Under the pieces are notes generated by a model. That model made no database searches and had not been told where the DNA came from. It was given only the letters and a program-made list of their open reading frames with translations. A DNA stretch of 64,000 nt from Blattabacterium cuenoti (GTDB taxonomy: Bacteria; Bacteroidota; Bacteroidia; Flavobacteriales; Blattabacteriaceae): NCBI RefSeq assembly GCF_014252115.1, contig NZ_CP059211.1, forward strand, positions 434,001 to 498,000, in the 5' to 3' direction. Shown here one piece after another: positions 9,248 through 17,061 of the stretch (its first letter is position 1; each line of letters starts with the position of its first letter). Made by a program: the position numbers and the translations under genes.

Positions 9248-10192
9248 ATGTCAATAAGACGACGCTTTAGGATAAGAAGTTTACAATTTTTATATGCTCA
9301 ACATTTATCTAAAATGGATTCAAATAAAATTGAAGAAAATATGCTTCAAAGTATTGAATCATTACATGATCTATATATTTTTCTTCTATATTTAATTCTA
9401 AAAATTAGAGAAAACGCATTAAATTTAAAGAAAAATTTATATAATAATAAAAATAAAACAGATATTATACAAAAATTTGCATATAATTCAGTGATAAAAA
9501 TACTATCCAAAAATAAATATTTAATAGAAGAATACCATTCTACAAAAAATTCTGAAAAAATTTTATGGAATCAACAAGACAAATATGTTTTTATTTTATT
9601 GCAAGAAATACAAAAATCAAGTTTTTGCAAAAAATATTATAAAAAATCTTCTTCTTTCGAAGAAGAAAAAAGATTTTTAATAAAGTATTATAAAAATTTT
9701 GTCATTCCAAATAAAAAATTAATGGAATACATAGAAAACTTATATCATTTTAATATAAATGTAGAAGAAGATTTATATATAGCTCATAGTATGGTATGTA
9801 AAACTTTACAATTCATTAATCATTCCACTCCTCAAAATTTTGAGTTGTATAATATTTATAAAAATGATAAAAATAAAAAATTCATTATTGATTTATATCG
9901 AAATACTCTTTTCCATAAAGAAGAATTTAATAATTTAATCAGCAACATATCAAATAATTGGGATATAAAAAGAATAGCAATTATAGATTTGATTATATTG
10001 CAAATGGCTATTTGTGAATTTTTATACTTTCCAAATATTCCTCCTAAAGCAACTATAAACGAATACATAGAAATTACAAAAATTTTTTGTATGGAAAAAA
10101 GCAAAATTTTTATTAATGGAATATTAGATCAAATATTTAGATTTTTATATAAAAAAAATAAAATTTTCAAAACAGGTAAGGGGCTCATGTAA
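9248..10192 (+). CDS. nusB: Transcription antitermination factor NusB (long Bacteroidetes form)
   Basis: RNA-binding protein that with NusE/S10 promotes antitermination and folding of rRNA transcripts. 314 aa, about twice the E. coli protein. Only the C-terminal part is the all-helical NusB domain (…WDIKRIAIIDLIILQMAICEF… about 237-257, then PPKATINEYIEI and the FINGILDQIF end). The N-terminus begins RRRFRIRSLQFLYA, also NusB-like, and an inserted lysine-rich helical middle region separates the two, as in flavobacterial homologues. First gene of a run with yajC and coaE. Confidence 0.88.
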   Translation: MSIRRRFRIRSLQFLYAQHLSKMDSNKIEENMLQSIESLHDLYIFLLYLILKIRENALNLKKNLYNNKNKTDIIQKFAYNSVIKILSKNKYLIEEYHSTKNSEKILWNQQDKYVFILLQEIQKSSFCKKYYKKSSSFEEEKRFLIKYYKNFVIPNKKLMEYIENLYHFNINVEEDLYIAHSMVCKTLQFINHSTPQNFELYNIYKNDKNKKFIIDLYRNTLFHKEEFNNLISNISNNWDIKRIAIIDLIILQMAICEFLYFPNIPPKATINEYIEITKIFCMEKSKIFINGILDQIFRFLYKKNKIFKTGKGLM

Positions 10193-10215
10193 ATATACTC
10201 AAAATATTATATTTT

Positions 10216-10557
10216 ATGTTTTTTTCATTACAACAAAATTCTATTACAAACACTATTTGGATGTTTGTATTAATTTTAATTATATTTTATTTTTTTATGA
10301 TACGTCCTCAAATAAAAAAACAAAAAATTGAAAAACAATTTCAAGAAAACTTAAAAAAAGGAAATCATATAGTAACAAATTCAGGATTACATGGTAAAAT
10401 CATAGATATTGTAGATCATTTTTGTATACTGGAGACTATAACAGGTAAAATAAAACTTGAAAAAAATACAATTTCAAAAGAATTAACCCAATTACGTTAT
10501 AGTAATAATAAAAATAGTACGAACACAATTGATTATGATAAAAAAAAGAAGAAATAA
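10216..10557 (+). CDS. yajC: Preprotein translocase subunit YajC
   Basis: Single-span membrane protein that associates with SecDF in the inner membrane. 113 aa: one hydrophobic helix (about 10-29) followed by the YajC signature FFMIRPQIKKQK, then the small cytosolic domain with GNHIVTNSGLHGKIIDI. The tail is low complexity (N/K/S). The last 23 bases overlap the start of coaE in another frame. The nusB-yajC-coaE order is typical of Bacteroidetes. Confidence 0.92.
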   Translation: MFFSLQQNSITNTIWMFVLILIIFYFFMIRPQIKKQKIEKQFQENLKKGNHIVTNSGLHGKIIDIVDHFCILETITGKIKLEKNTISKELTQLRYSNNKNSTNTIDYDKKKKK

Positions 10558-11167
10558 TCAAATAAAACTAATAGGTATAACGGGAAAAATGGGATCCGGT
10601 AAAAGCTTACTTTCCTCTTTTTTCAAAAAAAAAGGAGTTCCTGTTTATTATTCAGATAAAAAAGGAAAAATACTTATGAATAAAATAAGAATTATAAAAG
10701 AAAATATTATAAAATTTTTTGGTAAAGATTCTTATAAAAAAAATATAATAAATAAAACTTATTTATCTCAAATTGTATTTAAAAACCCTATAGCACTAAA
10801 ATTATTATGTAGCATTGTACATCCATGGATATCAATTGATTTTAAAAAATGGATGTTATCTATTACAAAAGTAAATAAAACAATCTATGCAATAAAAGAG
10901 TCAGCTTTATTATTTGAAACTAAAAGTTATAAAAAATGTGATTTTATTATTACAACAATTTCAACAAAGGAAAATATGATTGAAAGAATCATGAAAAGAG
11001 ATAATTTAAATGAAAATCAAATTATAGACCGTTTAAAAAATCAAATATCTAATAAAAAAAGAAAAAAGAAATCAGATTTTATAATTAGAAACGATTTTTC
11101 TATACAAAATTTTCAAAATGAGTCAGATATAATATTTAAACACTTAAAAAAACTAATAAAAAAATAA
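10535..11167 (+). CDS. coaE: Dephospho-CoA kinase
   Basis: Last step of coenzyme A synthesis: ATP phosphorylates the 3'-OH of dephospho-CoA. 210 aa from ATG 10535, which lies inside the end of yajC. P-loop GITGKMGSGKS at about 14-24, followed by PVYYSDKKGK (CoA-site segment, usual Asp present) and HPWIS (about 97-101). The lid region carries ERIMKRDN. An upstream in-frame TTG (10529) is possible. thx follows after 7 bases. Confidence 0.92.
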   Translation: MIKKRRNNQIKLIGITGKMGSGKSLLSSFFKKKGVPVYYSDKKGKILMNKIRIIKENIIKFFGKDSYKKNIINKTYLSQIVFKNPIALKLLCSIVHPWISIDFKKWMLSITKVNKTIYAIKESALLFETKSYKKCDFIITTISTKENMIERIMKRDNLNENQIIDRLKNQISNKKRKKKSDFIIRNDFSIQNFQNESDIIFKHLKKLIKK

Positions 11168-11174
11168 ATAGAAT

Positions 11175-11282
11175 ATGGGTAAAGGAGACAAAAAAACTAA
11201 AAGGGGAAAAATAAGAAATAAGACTTATGGAAATCTCAGACCAAATCCAAGAAATACAAGAAAAAAGAAAAAAGGAAAATGA
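11175..11282 (+). CDS. Small ribosomal protein bTHX
   Basis: 35-aa, extremely basic protein beginning MGKGDKKTKRGKI and continuing with TYGNLRP, the hallmark of the bTHX/THX peptide that packs into 16S rRNA at the top of the 30S head in Thermus and Bacteroidetes. It starts 7 bases after the coaE stop and is preceded by an AT-rich leader; its TGA lies 2 bases from the convergent stop of the zinc peptidase gene. It is short enough to be missed by length-filtered gene callers. About half of its residues are Lys or Arg, with no Cys. Confidence 0.9.
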   Translation: MGKGDKKTKRGKIRNKTYGNLRPNPRNTRKKKKGK

Positions 11283-11284
11283 TA

Positions 11285-12004
11285 TTAAAAATGTTCATTT
11301 TTTCTTTCAGTAAAAAAGGATAAAAAATACATGAGCTGAGCTAAACTAGCTAAAGCAGAAACCACATAAGTCATAGCTGCCCAATTTAATGATTCTTTAG
11401 CCTTTTGATATTCCTGATAATTAACTATATTTTTATTTCTAATCCAAGTTAAAGCTCTATTACTTGCGTCAAATTCTATAGGTAATGTAACAAAAGAAAA
11501 AATTACAACTAAAAAGAATAATCCTATTCCTAGTTTTAGAATTAAAGTATCTTTCCCTCCTGAACTATAAAAAACAGTTAATCCAGATATTATTGCCAAA
11601 TTTATAAATTTAGAACTAAAATTTAAAATAGGAATTAAACGATTTCGCAATTTTAATAAATCATAACCTAATTTATGTTGTAAAGCATGTCCACATTCAT
11701 GAGAAGCTATTGCAGCCGAAGCTGTATTGCTATTATTGTAAATATTTTCACTCAAATTAATTGTTTTATTCATAGGATTATAATGGTCAGTTAATTCTCC
11801 TTCTGAAGAAAGAACATGGACATCATGGATTCCATGATCTTCTAACATTTTTTCTGCTATTTCTTTTCCATTCATGCGTGATTGTAAATTTAGCTTAGAA
11901 TAAGCTAATAACTTATTTTTTAATATTGTATCAAAAACAATACTTACTAAAAATATAACTCCCACAATGAAATAATAAGTCATACTAAATATATTTTCTA
12001 ACAA
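11285..12004 (-). CDS. Membrane zinc metallopeptidase (YugP family)
   Basis: 239 aa with an N-terminal hydrophobic segment (about 5-25), a central zinc-site HECGH (about 103-107, in ASHECGHALQH), and two or three C-terminal membrane helices. This is the layout of the YugP/DUF-type neutral zinc peptidases of the inner membrane. The second metal-ligand region EFDASNRAL (about 184-192) is present. Substrate and role are unknown in the family; a quality-control protease is a reasonable guess. It converges with thx and is divergent from ndh across a 71-base spacer. Confidence 0.82.
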   Translation of the reverse strand: MLENIFSMTYYFIVGVIFLVSIVFDTILKNKLLAYSKLNLQSRMNGKEIAEKMLEDHGIHDVHVLSSEGELTDHYNPMNKTINLSENIYNNSNTASAAIASHECGHALQHKLGYDLLKLRNRLIPILNFSSKFINLAIISGLTVFYSSGGKDTLILKLGIGLFFLVVIFSFVTLPIEFDASNRALTWIRNKNIVNYQEYQKAKESLNWAAMTYVVSALASLAQLMYFLSFFTERKNEHF

Positions 12005-12048
12005 AATTATTAATTTATTAATTAAAATGAAAATATATAAATTAGCTT

Positions 12049-12060
12049 ATACTTAAGTAT
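12049..12060. promoter_or_regulatory. 12-base perfect palindrome upstream of ndh
   Basis: ATACTTAAGTAT lies 15 bases before the ndh ATG, in the divergent spacer with the zinc peptidase gene. It could be an operator; palindromes of this composition are not rare in such AT-rich DNA. Confidence 0.2.
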
Positions 12061-12075
12061 GTCAAACTTTTGACT

Positions 12076-13368
12076 ATGAATATCCCAAGAGTCAACAATT
12101 TAAAAAGAATCGTCATTATTGGTGGTGGTTTTGCTGGATTACAAGTAGCAAAAAAATTAAGAAGAGACAAATTTCAAGTTGTTCTTATAGATAAAAATAA
12201 TTATCACACTTTTCAACCTTTGTTATATCAAGTAGCTACAGCAGGTTTAGAACCAGATTCTATAGCACATTCTATTAGAAATATTATAAAAAAAACTAAA
12301 AACTTTTTTTTTAGATTAGCTGTAGTTCATTATATCAATATAAAAAAACAAAAAATACATACGAATATAGGAATTTTATCCTATGATTATTTGATTATAG
12401 CAACAGGATCTATAACTAATTATTTTGGAAATAAAAATATAGAATCTTTTGCTTTACCCATGAAATCTATTCCAGAAGCCTTAAATTTAAGGAGTCTGAT
12501 TTTACAGGATTTTGAATCTGCTTTATTAATGAAAAATGACAAAGAAAAGAAAAGACTTATGACTTTTGTCATTGTAGGAGGAGGTCCTACTGGAGTAGAG
12601 TTAGCCGGAGCATTAGCTGAAATGAAAAAATATGTATTACCATATGATTATCCTGATTTAGATATTCAACATATGAATATTCATCTATTACAAGCTACTT
12701 CTAGATTACTAGATGGTATGTCTGAACAATCAGCTAGACAAGCTTATAAAAACTTGAAAGAATTAGGTGTAATTATTTGGTTAAATTGTTTAGTAAAAGA
12801 TTATAATGGAGAAATAGTTTTTATGGAAAAAGATCAAAAAATAGAATCTTCTAATGTCATATGGGCAGCAGGAGTTAAAGGTGCAATCATAAAAGGATTC
12901 TTAAAAGAAGATATAATAGGAAACAGAATTTTAGTAGATAATTATCTTAAAACTATAAGATATGAAAATATTTTTGCTATTGGAGATATAGCCTATATGT
13001 ATGGAAACAAAAATTATCCTAATGGTCATCCTATGACAGCTCAGCCTGCCATACAACAAGGAAATTATCTAGCTAAAAATTTGAATTATTTTTTAGTAGA
13101 TGGTAAAAGTTATAATATGAAACCTTTTGTCTACAAAAATTTAGGTTCAATGGCTACTATTGGTAGAAATAAAGCAGTATGTGATTTTCCTTGTTTAAAA
13201 TTAAAAGGTTTTTTAGCATGGATTGTTTGGATGTTTGTTCATTTAGTTAGTTTAGTAGGTTTTAGAAATAGAGCAATAGCTTTAACAAATTGGATTATTC
13301 AATATTTTCATTATAATAAAAGTGTACGTTTAATCATAAGACCATTTTATAGAAAAAAAATTATTTAA
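12076..13368 (+). CDS. ndh: Type II NADH dehydrogenase (NDH-2)
   Basis: Single-subunit flavoprotein on the inner face of the membrane that passes electrons from NADH to quinone without pumping protons. 430 aa from ATG 12076 (TTG 12070 also in frame). FAD-binding GGGFAGLQVAKKL near residue 17, the FQPLLYQVATAGLEP segment typical of NDH-2, a second dinucleotide motif GGGPTGVELAG (about 174-184), the AIGDIA FAD motif, and a C-terminal amphipathic/hydrophobic membrane anchor. Its last 8 bases overlap the convergent menF gene. Together with SdhCAB and menaquinone genes it forms a short respiratory chain. Confidence 0.93.
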   Translation: MNIPRVNNLKRIVIIGGGFAGLQVAKKLRRDKFQVVLIDKNNYHTFQPLLYQVATAGLEPDSIAHSIRNIIKKTKNFFFRLAVVHYINIKKQKIHTNIGILSYDYLIIATGSITNYFGNKNIESFALPMKSIPEALNLRSLILQDFESALLMKNDKEKKRLMTFVIVGGGPTGVELAGALAEMKKYVLPYDYPDLDIQHMNIHLLQATSRLLDGMSEQSARQAYKNLKELGVIIWLNCLVKDYNGEIVFMEKDQKIESSNVIWAAGVKGAIIKGFLKEDIIGNRILVDNYLKTIRYENIFAIGDIAYMYGNKNYPNGHPMTAQPAIQQGNYLAKNLNYFLVDGKSYNMKPFVYKNLGSMATIGRNKAVCDFPCLKLKGFLAWIVWMFVHLVSLVGFRNRAIALTNWIIQYFHYNKSVRLIIRPFYRKKII

Positions 13369-14410
13369 AAACAAGTTGAGAAAGAATATTTTTTATTTTA
13401 TTTTCTGTTTCCAGATACTCTTGATTTATATTACTATCTATAGTAACACCACTTCCAGCGTATAAAATCATTTCTTTTTTTTCTTCTTGTATTTTTACAC
13501 ATCTTAAATTAAGATATAATTCCATATTATTTTGATTAATTATTCCAATATATCCTGTGTAAAAATCTCTTTTATATCCTTCATTTTTACAAATAAAATC
13601 TAAGGATTTTTTTTTGGGAAATCCACATACAGAAGGAGTTGGATGTAAACGATTTAATATTTGATAATAATCAGGTTCTTCATGAAAAGAAAAAAAAATT
13701 GGAGTTTCTAAATGTTGTAAATGACCTGTCTTTATAATTTTAGTATCTTTTATATGAAGATTTCCTTTATAAGATTTTAATAGATCAATAATATATTTTA
13801 TTACAATTTTATGTTCATCTATTTCTTTTTTTGTCCATTTATTATATCCCCAAACGGTTCCTGCTAAAGCTGAAATTTTTAATTTTTTATTATAACATTC
13901 CATTAGAAGTTCTGGAGAACATCCCATCCAAAACCCATGATTAAAATCGTACCATAAACTAATTAAAGCATTAGGATAAGATGTGATTAATCTTGTAAAT
14001 GTATTTTTAAAATAAAAATTCCGAAAAGGAATTTTCATAGATCTAGATAAAACAATTTTTTTTAATTTTCCTTGTTTTATATTATCAATACCTTTTTCTA
14101 TTAAATTTTTATATTTGTAAGAATAAGTTAAGAAAGAAGAATTTTTCTCCCAAGAAAAAGGAAAAATTTTTTTTTCTTTATAAATATTTTTTATATCTAC
14201 GTAATAGATTTCTTTAGGAAATATTTTTATAGTATGATTTTGATTGAAACTTTTAATCAAAAAAAATTTTACGGTTACAGAATAATTATAATGGGAATAA
14301 AAAAATATTTTTTTATCATACGGTTTTCTAAAAACCACAAAATTATTATGTCTATGATAATTTTGTATAACTTTTTTGTATAAAGAAAAAACACTAATTT
14401 CTATTGACAT
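13361..14410 (-). CDS. menF: Isochorismate synthase (chorismate-binding family)
   Basis: Converts chorismate to isochorismate, the entry to menaquinone. 349 aa. The conserved C-terminal chorismate-binding domain shows KKIVLSRSMKI, GCSPELLME, ALAGTVWG, HPTPSVCGFPK, DFYTGYIG, and the terminal AGSGVTIDSN with metal-binding acidic residues. The short N-terminal part is poorly conserved. The overlapping hotdog thioesterase gene downstream of the same promoter side supports a menaquinone role over anthranilate or aminodeoxychorismate synthase. The aroC gene for its substrate is nearby (20230). Confidence 0.85.
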   Translation of the reverse strand: MSIEISVFSLYKKVIQNYHRHNNFVVFRKPYDKKIFFYSHYNYSVTVKFFLIKSFNQNHTIKIFPKEIYYVDIKNIYKEKKIFPFSWEKNSSFLTYSYKYKNLIEKGIDNIKQGKLKKIVLSRSMKIPFRNFYFKNTFTRLITSYPNALISLWYDFNHGFWMGCSPELLMECYNKKLKISALAGTVWGYNKWTKKEIDEHKIVIKYIIDLLKSYKGNLHIKDTKIIKTGHLQHLETPIFFSFHEEPDYYQILNRLHPTPSVCGFPKKKSLDFICKNEGYKRDFYTGYIGIINQNNMELYLNLRCVKIQEEKKEMILYAGSGVTIDSNINQEYLETENKIKNILSQLVFK

Positions 14411-14852
14411 ATTTATTTTTCGTCATTATAATATTAGTTAGTTTACAAAAACTAATGATATTTTTATTTTCATCGTAAACATCAATTTTAATAAAATGTA
14501 AAATATTTCCTTTATGGAAAATTTTGGCTTTTGCAAAAAGAATTCCTTTTTTTACAGATTTAACATGATTTGCAGAAATCTCAATACTAAAAACGTTAGA
14601 ACTATTTTTTTTTTCATTTTTAATATTTATAAAAGAAATAGAACTTCCAACACTTTCAGCTAAAATCATGACAGCTCCCCCATGCAAATAACCAAAAGGT
14701 TGAAATATTTTATGACTTACAGGCATTTTTGCTACTAATATGTCCAATTTAGAAGATAAAAAAATAAATTGGATTTGCATTGTATTCATCAATGCATTTT
14801 CTTTTATTAAATTATTTAATTTATTCAATAATTCTTGAATTACCTTTATCAT
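14394..14852 (-). CDS. menI: Hotdog-fold acyl-CoA thioesterase, candidate DHNA-CoA hydrolase
   Basis: 152 aa with the PaaI/YdiI-type hotdog signature FGYLHGGAVMILAES (about 52-66), where the His-Gly-Gly segment and the following Glu form the active site. It overlaps menF by 17 bases and is transcribed first, so the two are almost certainly co-expressed. Because menF needs a DHNA-CoA hydrolase later in the pathway, MenI is the likeliest job. The fold alone does not fix substrate; phenylacetyl-CoA-type or general acyl-CoA thioesterase remain possible. Confidence 0.72.
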   Translation of the reverse strand: MIKVIQELLNKLNNLIKENALMNTMQIQFIFLSSKLDILVAKMPVSHKIFQPFGYLHGGAVMILAESVGSSISFINIKNEKKNSSNVFSIEISANHVKSVKKGILFAKAKIFHKGNILHFIKIDVYDENKNIISFCKLTNIIMTKNKYVNRN

Positions 14853-14872
14853 TGTGTATTATACTATACAAT
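14851..14872. promoter_or_regulatory. Imperfect 22-base dyad over the hotdog gene start
   Basis: ATTGTGTATTA/TACTATACAAT pairs at 9 of 11 positions and overlaps the start codon of the menI-like gene. It may be an operator for the menI-menF unit; there is no independent support. The rest of the spacer to idi (to 14988) is plain AT-rich DNA in which I see no clear promoter. Confidence 0.2.
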
Positions 14873-14988
14873 AAACAAAAAAAGAAATAAAATAAATATC
14901 ATGCGAACAATTTACATTATATTACTTTATTACTTTATTTAATAAAATATAACTGAATTAGGAATTCAACCCAAAAAATTAGTTAAAT

Positions 14989-15531
14989 ATGAAAAAAATA
15001 AAAGGAAATCGATATGATAAATATCTTATTCCTTTGATAGGAAGGAAAAATAAAATTATAGGATTTGAAAGTAAAAAAAAAATTCATATAGAAGGTTTGT
15101 TACATAGTGCTGTTTCTATTTTTATTTTTGATTTAAATAACAATTTAATGATACAGAAAAGATCTTCAAAAAAATATCATTCATCTTTACTCTGGACTAA
15201 TACTTGTTGTAGTCATCCTAGAAGGAATGAATCTATTTTAAAAGCAGCACATCGTTGTTTAATGGAAGAGATGGGGTTTGATTGTTTTTTAGAAAAAAAA
15301 TTTAGCTTTACTTATTATGAATTTTTTAGTAATGGTATGATAGAGAATGAATTAGATCATGTTTTTGTTGGATTTTATGAAAGATCTCCAATTATAAATT
15401 TTGAGGAGGTAGATAATTGGAAATGGATTTCATTAAATGAATTGATTGAAAATATTTATATCAATCCGGAATCTTATACTATTTGGTTGAAAATTATTAT
15501 TAAAGATTATTTAAGTCAATTACAAAAATAG
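14989..15531 (+). CDS. idi: Isopentenyl-diphosphate delta-isomerase, type I
   Basis: Interconverts IPP and DMAPP, supplying allylic starter for menaquinone side chains, undecaprenyl phosphate and the dimethylallyl group used by MiaA. 180 aa Nudix-fold enzyme. Seen: LWTNTCCSHPR with catalytic Cys 74 and metal-site His 76, the Nudix helix region with EEMGF, and ENELDHVF with the catalytic Glu. The length matches E. coli Idi. PTPS follows after 20 bases. Confidence 0.93.
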   Translation: MKKIKGNRYDKYLIPLIGRKNKIIGFESKKKIHIEGLLHSAVSIFIFDLNNNLMIQKRSSKKYHSSLLWTNTCCSHPRRNESILKAAHRCLMEEMGFDCFLEKKFSFTYYEFFSNGMIENELDHVFVGFYERSPIINFEEVDNWKWISLNELIENIYINPESYTIWLKIIIKDYLSQLQK

Positions 15532-15551
15532 TATAAAAAAATATTAAAAAA

Positions 15552-15962
15552 ATGATAGCTACCATAAGTCGAAAAGGATATTTTAGTGCTGCACACAGAC
15601 TTTATAATAATCATTGGGATTACCAAAAAAACATTGATACATTTGGCAAATGTGCACATTTAAATTATCATGGACACAATTATGAATATATCGTAAGTAT
15701 TACAGGAGAGATAGATCCGAAAACGGGATTTGTTTTCAATTTACAAAAATTAAAATATATTCTATACGATGAAATAGAAAAACTTTTTGATCATAAAAAT
15801 ATTAATTTAGATATTAAAGAATTTTCATCTATAAATCCTACCATAGAAAATATAGTTGTTTTCATGTGGAATCAAATAAATAAAAGAATTTCTTCTAACT
15901 TGGGTTTAAAAATAATTTTATACGAAACGAAAAATAACTTTGTTGAATATGACGGAAAATAA
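15552..15962 (+). CDS. 6-pyruvoyl-/6-carboxy-tetrahydropterin synthase family protein
   Basis: Small zinc enzyme acting on dihydroneopterin triphosphate. 136 aa. Zinc ligands are visible as H15 (SAAHRL) and H40/H42 (HGHNY); the catalytic Cys is C34. The spacing C-x5-HGH, rather than C-x3-HGH of QueD, resembles the 6-pyruvoyltetrahydropterin synthase (biopterin) type. FDHKNIN and the late TIENIVVFMW segment carry the rest of the family signature. The stop overlaps the start region of gcvT. Annotations of homologues vary between QueD, PTPS and a FolB substitute, so I leave the symbol blank. Confidence 0.85.
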   Translation: MIATISRKGYFSAAHRLYNNHWDYQKNIDTFGKCAHLNYHGHNYEYIVSITGEIDPKTGFVFNLQKLKYILYDEIEKLFDHKNINLDIKEFSSINPTIENIVVFMWNQINKRISSNLGLKIILYETKNNFVEYDGK

Positions 15963-17061
15963 CAAAAATATTAAAAAAACAATTTTATACGATGAACATA
16001 TCCGTTTAGGTGCTAAAATGAGAAATTATGCTGGTTTTTATATGCCACTTCAGTATTCTTCTTCTTTAATAGAACATATGAATGTGAGAAATTATGCTGG
16101 AATTTTTGATATAAGTCATATGGGAAAATTTATTTTGAAAGGAGAACATTCTAAAAATCTCATTCAGTATCTTACTACTAATGATCTATCTAAGATTAGA
16201 ATCAAACAAGCTCAATATACTTGTTTAATTAATGATAAAGGAGGAATTATAGATGATTTAGTTATTTATAAAATTTCAGAGAAAAAATTTTTGTTCATCG
16301 TTAATGCTGTTAATATTGAAAAAAATAAAAAATGGATAAATGATCAGATCAAAAAATATGAATATTATAATGTAGAATTAATAGATACTTCTTTAAAATA
16401 TTCTATTTTATCCGTTCAAGGGCCAAAATCTCTGTTTTGTATTCAAAAGTTAACTGATATTCCATTAAATAAAATCTCTTTTTATCATTTTGAAATAGGA
16501 AAATTTTCAAAAGTGAAAAATGTATTGATTTCTCGTACAGGATATACAGGATCTAAAGGAATAGAAATCTATATTCCTAATGAATATGCAAAAAAAATAT
16601 GGAATGATATTCTAAAAATAGATAATAAAATAGTTCCTTGTGGAATAGCTAGTAGAAATTCTTTAAGATTAGAAATGGGATATCGTTTGTATGGACAAGA
16701 TATTTCTGAAAAAGTAACACCTATAGAAGCTAATTTAAATTGGATAGTTAAATTTGAAAAAGAATTTATAGCAAAAAAGGTATTAGAAAAACAAAAAAAA
16801 AAAGGAACTTACAAAAAGTTCATATCTTTTATTGTAGAAGAAGATATAATTCCGAGACATGGGTATTTATTAATGGATGAAAATGAAATTGATATCGGCT
16901 ATGTGACTTCTGGTGTTTATTCCCCAATTTTAAAAAAAGGAATTGGAATAGGATACTTAAACAGAAATAGAAAAAAAATAAATTCTGTTTTTCTTTTTAT
17001 AAGAAAAAAGAAAGTTCCTATTAAAATAGTAAAATTACCTTTTATTTCAATCATAAATTGA
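15949..17061 (+). CDS. gcvT: Glycine cleavage system aminomethyltransferase (T protein)
   Basis: Transfers the aminomethyl carbon from the H protein to tetrahydrofolate, releasing ammonia and making methylene-THF. 370 aa from ATG 15949, which overlaps the PTPS stop; a TTG at 15940 is also in frame. Seen: MRNYAGFYMPLQY near the N-terminus, the GIFDISHMGK folate-site segment, SRTGYTGSKGIEIY, and the SGVYSPILKKGIGIGYL end of the C-terminal barrel. A run of 11 A (16793-16803) is in frame. Its TGA overlaps the TTG start of the MATE gene as TTGA. Confidence 0.95.
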   Translation: MTENNKNIKKTILYDEHIRLGAKMRNYAGFYMPLQYSSSLIEHMNVRNYAGIFDISHMGKFILKGEHSKNLIQYLTTNDLSKIRIKQAQYTCLINDKGGIIDDLVIYKISEKKFLFIVNAVNIEKNKKWINDQIKKYEYYNVELIDTSLKYSILSVQGPKSLFCIQKLTDIPLNKISFYHFEIGKFSKVKNVLISRTGYTGSKGIEIYIPNEYAKKIWNDILKIDNKIVPCGIASRNSLRLEMGYRLYGQDISEKVTPIEANLNWIVKFEKEFIAKKVLEKQKKKGTYKKFISFIVEEDIIPRHGYLLMDENEIDIGYVTSGVYSPILKKGIGIGYLNRNRKKINSVFLFIRKKKVPIKIVKLPFISIIN

